Assembly (NCBI GenBank): GCA_949752745.1
Contig: OX457032.1
Coordinates: 15,389,720 to 15,453,719 of the forward strand
DNA: 64,000 nucleotides
Source: Protula sp. h YS-2021
Taxonomy: Eukaryota > Annelida > Polychaeta > Sabellida > Serpulidae
Direction of reading: 5' to 3'
The position numbers were made by a program, and so were the translations under genes. Below the pieces are notes generated by a model. It made no database searches. It saw only the letters and a program-made list of their open reading frames with translations, and was not told the origin of the DNA. Shown one piece after another: positions 11,001 to 20,000 of this stretch; the first letter of the stretch is position 1, and the number at the start of each line of letters is the position of its first letter.

Positions 11001-14000
11001 CCGACTATGTACACACTATGTACGACTATGTACACACTACGCACACACTATGTTCGGCTATGTAGCACTGTACACACTATGTACGACTGTGTACACACTA
11101 TGTACGACTAGTAGCACTCACCACTCCTTTTTGCTTGCCCTCTCCCGTCGCTAAGTTGAATAAGCTGGCGGCCTCGTCTTCACTCGCCATGTCCCTACGT
11201 TAAATAACGCTTATTGAAAACTAGACCCGACAGCTCAATGCAATGATGGCTAGACCCCGACAGTTCAGTGCAATGATGGCTTACAGTAGGAACACCGAAA
11301 CTTCATTGTCATAATTTTTTCTCGAAGAACTCGGCAATTTCCGGAAACATCCATCTATAATACATAATGATCAATTTACGATTTCAAACACTTTCCGGAA
11401 ATTGCCGAGTTGTGTTACAATCCGGAGGTCATGGCATTCGCATTCTACCAGGGTATAAAGCGCGCATAAATAATGGAATTATTCGCCATATTAATGGCTT
11501 ATAATAATTTCGAACCAAGAGTTGACACGACATCAGAACTGTGCTGTATTTATGTGTTTATTTATTTATTTATAAGCTACCCTAGCAAAATCTCGTAAAT
11601 TCAAAACCATAAAACACTTCAACAAAAACCCTTTGAGCATTATATCTCTAAGAATGACTGACAAAAAAAGAAAGGAATGCCTTACTGATAGTGTTTTTCA
11701 AAGGCCGGAAGTTCGTCACGATTTTCGAATTTCAACAGTAAGAAATCCTCGTCATCACTTGAGGTGCTTCGGCTTGATTGGGTTTCCCATAGTTCATCAT
11801 CTACGTATCAATTTACCATGATCTTGGATACGAACAGACAATGCTTGGCAAATCACGTGATTAATCGATAAATAAAACAAGCAACTTTCTTAATCAAGCC
11901 TATGTATGTTAGAGGCAGATCAGAGCTTGCGTAGTCCTTAAAAATTATTTTCTGTTACAATGCGATTGAAGAGTTACATGGATAGAAGCTTTTGTTGTAA
12001 AACTCGTAATAATATCGTAGTACTAACCAAATTCTGCGTCGCGTTTGCCCATATTTTGCCTCATTTTATCCGATATCTTAGACCCGAACGCCCCGAATCC
12101 CTTCGATAAATTGGAGAAGCCAGTATTGAGCGATTTCTTGATATCGACCGGCCTTTTGCCGTTGCGTTTCGGTGACGACCCCATGCTCTCGTAGCCCTCC
12201 GATAAGTTCGTCTGACTCGACACTTTTCTACGCATCGTCGTCGGGGTAGACGACCCGCTTGGTATACGTGTACCAGAAGTAGCTTCGGTCGTCTTAGCGA
12301 ATTGAATATTCTCCTGAGAAGACGATGGTGATTGGTCTAGAAACGGGCGAATGTCATTGGTAGAGAAATCGCTGCAGCTTGCCGTGGCCTTGGTCAGCGT
12401 TTTCCCTGATTGGTTGTCATCCGAGGATCCAGACCCGATCTCTGATCCGAGCTCGGGATCGCTACGTGATTTATAGGGCGGTGGGTGGCCTGCGTGGAGA
12501 CTGTCCGTGATATTGGTGGAATCTGTCCGTGAAAAAAACACGACGTTTAAATTATACACAAAATGAGAAAATTATTACATATTCTTGTCAACACTCAACA
12601 ACGATTCTTGAAGATAAACAATCATAAGAGATTTGTATTTTTTAACTGAAAATTAAAGAACGTCCGTTTTTTTTCTGTTCTTTAAACAGATCTCTGCACA
12701 AATGAGAACCTTTTATAGTATAAAGTTAATGCACAGGTGAATATTCAAGTCCAGAATAACTTGTAAAACCTATTTCCTAAAGATTCTCACAAATTCAACT
12801 GTCAATTCAAAAACTCACTGTGTGTGGAAGTTTTACAAAGCAAACTGTCTTCATCTATCATCGTATCGTCAAGGGTTAAGTCGCTCGAATCGTCTATGCT
12901 TGTTTCTGGGCTAGGTAACTCCGCAATGGGCGGGCATATCAACGCTAGCTCCGCCTCTTGAACTATGAATGACATGCTAAGCGCCTGCTGTGGGAGGGGC
13001 TTCTGTGTGATGAACCTCCTGTCATCTTTGCTTTCATTCTGCATGTTGGTTATTGATTCTACAAGCCTCATGATGAAAAGAAATTGATAGTGACTCAGCT
13101 GCACATTGATTTTCCCACCAGTTTTGACTAGAATGTGGACGTCTGAATCGTAGCAGTTCGTCTGCTTCTTTTGAGAGACCCACTCCCTATTATCGCTCAC
13201 CAGTGTCTCGTGCGACTTCGTGACTGCTGCACGCTCTATCACATTATGACTTGCTCTATCACAGCTATCTTGGTTTGGATCGGAAGCCAGCTGACAATCA
13301 CTAACATTATTTGGCACATCGTCCTCACTTGAAAAAGAATCTACGTTATTCAAATCGTTACATGTAGGGACCAATTTCTCCCCCTGACAAGAGTTTTGTT
13401 TGACAGATAAATCCCCCTCGGTCCTCGTACTTGACTGACAGCTGTCAATCACACCATTGCACTCATGTGACTGGTTGGCCTGCAGCTGCCGATAAACAGA
13501 ACCGCCCTGTTTGAAAGGCTGAGGTGGATCGGTCGTTTCCACAACGGCGTGCCCTAATGTCGGCCTGAATATCCATAAAGATAGCGGGAAAGACTCCATA
13601 AAGGGCTGCGGCCTGCCGCGGGCACTAGGGGCACCAATGAACTCCATCCAGAACTGATCTATGGCAACACACCACACATCTTTCTCCGCCAATTTCTTTA
13701 GCGAATCAGTTCTCATCGTGTAATAGGTAAGCCCGATGGAAGACACTGAATCAACCGTGTCCGATTTCTTCATGTTTGAAGGTTGGTTATCGCCACTCAG
13801 AATCTCCCACTCATCCCGTGCTTCATTCAGTACATCGCTCAAATTGTACTGGCTTAAGGATTCTGGAATATTCGCAGTCACTAAAACTTCTTCTATTGCT
13901 TTATCAAAATATGGACTATCCTTTCCCAGGAGGTGATCCAAAACACACGAAGGAAAGGACCTGATTTCATTGGCTGCCCGCGGGAAAGCCATTTCTTCCA

Positions 14001-17000
14001 TGTGAAACAGCTTGGCCGCATCATGAATTGACACAGTTTCTTTGAGATCAGTGAGGCCGGTCTTCGATCCCTGCCGGCTGTTACTAATAGCAACGCGGGA
14101 TATCTGTAATTGCAGTCCGGAAGGCCGATCGACCTGGTCTGGTTTTTCGCTCTCCGCTGGTAATATCACCTGCAATAGCCGCATACAGAGCTATCAGTGC
14201 TTCTCAGACTGATTTGTATTATTCTGACAATGGCATTTTCATCAAATACAACTTTGGAGGTTGAAAAAATACCCGACGCAATTCTTAAAATTCCTACTGA
14301 ATACTTTAAATTCTTCCTATTATCACTGGTGAAATGCATGGCAAAGCTTCCAGGCTTTAGCTTGCCACCAGCAGCTGATCTTTACTTCTGGTTCTCAGCT
14401 GCAACGCTATACTATATAAGTGGGGTTCGCAATTTTGCCGAATCTTCGATTCGGTAGTCGCATTTTTTTTTCTCCGGTAGGGGGCGCGCGGGGCCCGAGT
14501 TTTCCAGACGAAAAGCCCTTTCAGACCTTTTACTCTCGGTGTAGCATATATCATGTCCCTCTATAACTTGAAACTCAAGCAGGATAAAAAAATAACCGAA
14601 ATTCCCGAAGTTGGGGCCCGTTCGGCCGGGGCTCAATTGCAAACCCCAATAGTAGGGAGTCCTGGGGGTCACTTATTACTTCTTTCAGACACGAAACGTG
14701 TGTGTTAATCGATAAAAATGAGATATATAATGACAGTTCGCGTGCACAATTCCTTTAGGGGACCGGACGAATGTGAACTGCGGCTAATTTTTCAGGGCAA
14801 GTTTTTCATCAAGTTTGCTGCTGCGAGTTAACTGCACTAAGCTTGACACGAAATATTAAAGTCAATGTTTTTGTTGTTTTTTTTTTTTTTCTCAATTTTT
14901 AGACCTACTCATTTCTTCCAAATAAAAATCAAAAATGAAAATTCCTTCTGCCTCAAAATTGAGGACCTTGGGATAGTGACGTATCAAAGCCCCTTAAAGA
15001 ACTACTGAAACATCTAAAGCATTTATAAACCATTCCAGTTTGCGAGCTTCTCCTACATTTGGGTAGATAAAAATTAAGTGTCTCTGTCAGGTACGCCCCT
15101 TACCCTTGGCATCAAAGCTTCGATCCGAATGTCTGTGTGAAAGACTGGTCCGACTTGTTCCGGGAGTTCCTGTCCAAAAAAAAAAAAACGCACACACATC
15201 ACAATGAAAATGTGAACAAGTATCGTGTAAGTATTTTTTCAAATGAAGGGGTCTAGCATAAACCTGATAACTGCACTTTTCAGCAGTGGAGAAAAACGCC
15301 TTTTAAGTTTGAAATTTTAGTAAGAAACATAGGTTTTTCCCGGGGCATTTTCCTAAAAAAATGCCTACTTCTAATCGGTTTTGAGGTGTAAGACTTACAT
15401 ATTAATGGTAGAATAGAGGCTAATAAATACTGTGGTGGTAATAGTGCATTTTCCTGATAAGTGGAGTTATCAAGTTTATGCATGGAACCCTTCAATTATA
15501 TTTCGATAGAAAATGCGGGGTAATAACATTTGCCTTGTTACAGATAACTGACTAAATGCTGTTGTACAAGAATATCGCAATTAACATCACAGCACCCAAG
15601 AAACGATTCTAAACGTGGAAACATGACTTAGTTATAATTATGCTTTCTTTCGACTAACAGGAACTGACCCCAAACGCTAACACCCCCCCCCCCAACACAT
15701 ACACACCTGAAGCCACGTGTGAGGAGTAAGGACTTACTAAGGTCTTTTGAAGGTTGAGCAGAAAAGCGTTCAACCAGAGCAGCGTCGTGTAGTCAAACAG
15801 CAGCTTGATTGGGTTCACAACTATGAAGATATTGGGCGACGGCACTGGAACAAAACGCAAAAATAATCTCCACGTAGACTAAACTACGGTCAATAGAAAC
15901 TGCTCGGCAAACAAAGGAGAATATTTTTAACAATTTTGAGTGTTAACCCTATTCTGTTTAAATAGTAGCTAATGAAAAATAACATACCAGGGAAATCAAT
16001 CCCGTCAGGAAAATAATAGTCTGTATATTCGACGTGAATCGAGCTCATTTCTGGCGGCAGGCATAACGCCTTCTTGTCTGATGACAGTAGTTTCTTTGGG
16101 ATGCTGTGTTTATTCGCTGTTGATGACGTCACCTGACAATCAGCAAAACGTTGGTACTGACTCAATTACACGCATAATAAAAATAAGTATATTGCTGAAT
16201 CAGTTCTTATTTATATATTAAATCTTATTAAATTGAAATTAAAATTAATTAAATATAAAAACGATCATAACATTAACGCCCTTGCTATATGTATATGTTA
16301 AGATACCAGTCTGTAAATGTAAAAGAGCAGGCTCCTCTGATATGCGTTTAATGTCATCACGTCTGAAGGAAGGGATCCTGTTTTTCTTTCTTTTTATTAG
16401 TTATTTTTTTATTAAGAGACCTGATGTGTAAAAACCACCAGAGCAGTAATCGTACCTGATAGATAATTAAATCTTCAAGTCTTAATATCATGCTATTCTC
16501 TAACAGTTTTGTATGCTTGGCTGCTTGGAATGAGGCGCTATGTGTCCCTGCTGTCGGCCTGCTCCCAGCCAAATTAGGACTCTGGCTTTTGCCCACATTG
16601 CTACTATGTTTGTTTTGACTCTGCGGTGAATTTTTCCCGCCAATATCTTTGCTCCCTATTGGCTGATTTTCCTTCACTGGGTTATTGATACGGCTGTTGG
16701 ATAAGATAGTACGCACACGGCCGACATCGTCTCGGAAAGTGCTGAGTAATTCTTTGGCCCACTCGTGACGCGAAGCCATGTTCTCGTTAAATCTCAGCCA
16801 ATGGTCTCGATCCGCCCCTGTCACAAAAGTGTACAGTGCTGTGGAGGGGCGGAGTCATGGCTGGCATATGCCACATAGATTAAAGTATACAGTGCTACTG
16901 AAGGGGAGGAGCCGTGACTGACATGTGTCAAGTGGATCAAAGTATACAGAGATATGGAAGGGGAGAAAGGGATTGACATGTGTCAAACGGATTCCAGTAT

Positions 17001-20000
17001 ACAGTGCTATGGAAGGAAGGAATCATGATTGAGAGCTGTCCAACTGATTAATAAAACTTTAGCAATTTCAGTGGCTTTACTTCTAAAAAATCTTACAAAA
17101 TGATACATATTCATACAGTTTATTACATACGTTCTGACTCATCTAAAACAGCCGATACCTGAGCCCTTTTCTGTATTTTTGAATTTTAACTGAATCATAT
17201 GGATCATTACCTGCAGGGTGGAATGGGTAAAAATCAAAACAAAGTTTGAACAAAGTTAACTGAAGTGCACCGCCTTCCACTTTCCTCCTGTGCTGTTCAT
17301 CTTCTGAAAAAAAAAAGAATTAACAGCAATATATAAAGGGTTAGAACAACACTGCTTATATTAACTGTAGCAAGACAATCGTTTTAGTGGTCGTTACAGT
17401 TAAGCAGTCCCAGAAATTCACTTACCTGAATTTTGCATCACAGGCCAGAGAAAAAGAATCGAAATTGACAAGGAACTGTATTCTTTCTCTTTTTCTTCTT
17501 GTTGTTTTTTTTTTAATACTAATTACGTACTAACATAGCTATTTCAATGCAAAATAAAAAAAAAAAAAATAAGAGACGATGCATTTACCAGGGATGGAAT
17601 CATCACAGAGATGGAGGTCAACCCGCGTTGTATGCAGATGGTACGACGTCTCTTGTATGTTGTACTTGTCAAACAACCTTGCAATTGCCTGTTGACTTTT
17701 ACTTCCCGTTTTCTGATGCTGACCTTGACCCCTCGTGTTTGTTTGGCTCGGATGGAAGCCCTGTTTCTGTAACACACGTACTATTTATTATATCCATCAC
17801 ATCCAGCAACCATTTTGTTTTCTAGAAATTATAAAATTTATGCAATTTTGCCAGGGTACTAGTCCATCTACCACGCCGCATTTTAAGGCACTCTCTTCTT
17901 CTTCTTTTTCTTCTTCTTCTTCTTCTGGTTCTTCATTATAATAATAACAAAAACAATAACAACAACAACAACAACAACAACAACAAGAAAAAGGCCAGCA
18001 AAATTCGTGAAATGTAAACAGAAATGAATAATACTACCAGTACCTTGACTTTCTCGGCTGCAAGGAGTTTACTTTGGTGACTAGATTTATTGATGACTTC
18101 TTTGAGCGAATTCACAAACAACAGCGCGGCTTTGAGCTGAGAATCCGTGAGCACCCACAGTAGATCATCCAGGCTAACGAGTAGGCGGGACGCCACGATG
18201 CCACAGTCTGAAGCCAGCAAACACAACAACAACTTCATAACCAGGGCTTTGTTGCCGAACCCTGCCCCCCCCCCCCCCCCTCATCCCTCCCCACCACCAG
18301 CTGCTAGCCAGCACACGGGTAGCCACGATGCCACAGTCTGAAGCCAGCAAACAGAACCACAGCCTCACAACCAGTGCTGCGTTACTGAACCCGCTCCACC
18401 CCCCCCCACCTCCCCTCAAATCACCTCCCCATTGCGTTACTTAAGAGGGTGATAAAAAAATTCGTTCTTGCTCACTTCACTTCTCATATTTTTAATACAA
18501 CAAGTAGGTCAGCGAAACTGACTATGCCCCCCACCCCGCCGGCATATAATCCCAGTAACTGATTTTGTTAGGTTGGACTACAATCCTTAAGCAATTCGTA
18601 TCATGTTCGTATCAATTTTTGAAGTCCAGCTGGGCCAATGTCCTCGGGCCAACGTGCCTCATTTACAATACCAACTTTTGTTAGGATCCATACTACCTAT
18701 ATGTAAAATATTTCGCCAATCGATCAAGAATTGTAGGCTTGAGTGTGTTAACAAAAAAATCTATCGACAGACAGGCGATCATACGTACACTTCTGCGTTA
18801 CATAACCTTACGTTACAGTGAAATTATCCAAGCTGTCAAATCAGTTACTTTACAAAGTAGCTGAGATTTTTTTGCTTCTTTGCCAAACGGCTGGTTTACT
18901 CAGCTGCATTGTAAAGCCACTCAACTTTCCACTCTCTTTTATTAGTCCGCCGCCGCCGCGTAGCGCGGTTCGGGGGACTATATTTTTCGGGTCTGTCTGT
19001 CCGGTCAAACACTGGACACACACACCGCTCCTACGATCCACAGCGAGCTGCTTATTTACCACTGAGTCTCTTCTTGATGGTGATGCGGACTTTGGATTGG
19101 TTGGCAATGAGTCGGAGGGGCGTCGTGGTCAGCTGTTCCTGCCCGCCGTCTTTGCCCGAGCCCGCCAGAGCGTTAGCCTCGACGCGCAGGGTCTGCCATT
19201 CGGCCTCCTTGAACAGCAGCACGTGACCCCGCAGCTCGTCCTTGATGCGGGTCAGGCGAAGGTCAGACGCGCTCTCCCACGTCGGTGTCTTGCTCTGGAT
19301 AACGATGCGCGACATCTGCAACAGTTACGTCACCATGACGTACATCACCGTGTAGCCCTTGTCAAAGCCCACATGTTTTGAAACCTAGCAGGCATCTCAT
19401 TTACTTCTTCAACCCGGGATTAAAAACTAAGTGACCGAAATCAAAATGAAAACTTCAATTCAAAATTCTAGTTTGCTTTAAGATATTTCAAAATTAAGAT
19501 ATTTAATTTACATCTTCAAACGCAGGGTTCGAAAATAGCAGTTATTCAAGATAGGCATCGGTTTCCTAATTTCCCATTAAACCATCTTTAGCAGTTGCAC
19601 GTTACCCCAATACAAAGTCTTCGCAAGTCTCCCTAAATCAATGCCGGTACATTCATTGATAGAAGGAATAAATTACAACAGCACACACATAATTCCATGC
19701 AATTATTGAATGAACAACCAGATAAATCAGTGAAGTGTGAAATTAACTCCAAGAGATGCTGACACCAGCATTAACCGTAAGCAAAGACTGGAAAGTACAG
19801 TAGTAACCTTCTGTAACTTATTTTGAGTCAACATAACGTATTATTGACGAGTAAGAAAATGTTTAACTTAAGGTACATGACTTAACCGGCGTTTTGATTA
19901 GAAATAGAAGCAATAATCCATCAACATTAAAATTACTGATTTGGCAATCGAAATATCAGATTACAGCATTTATCAAAGTCACATGTAACAATAAAATTTA

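Noticed and set aside
10802..11065. Tyr/Thr-rich ORF over the TATGTAC repeats
   Set aside because: It is repeat translation with no conservation.
17936..18043. Poly-leucine extension of exon 7
   Set aside because: It lies past a good GTACTG donor and is translated microsatellite.
18174..18419. Gly/Trp-rich small protein on minus
   Set aside because: It is translated poly-C/G tract and the duplicated acceptor, not a gene.
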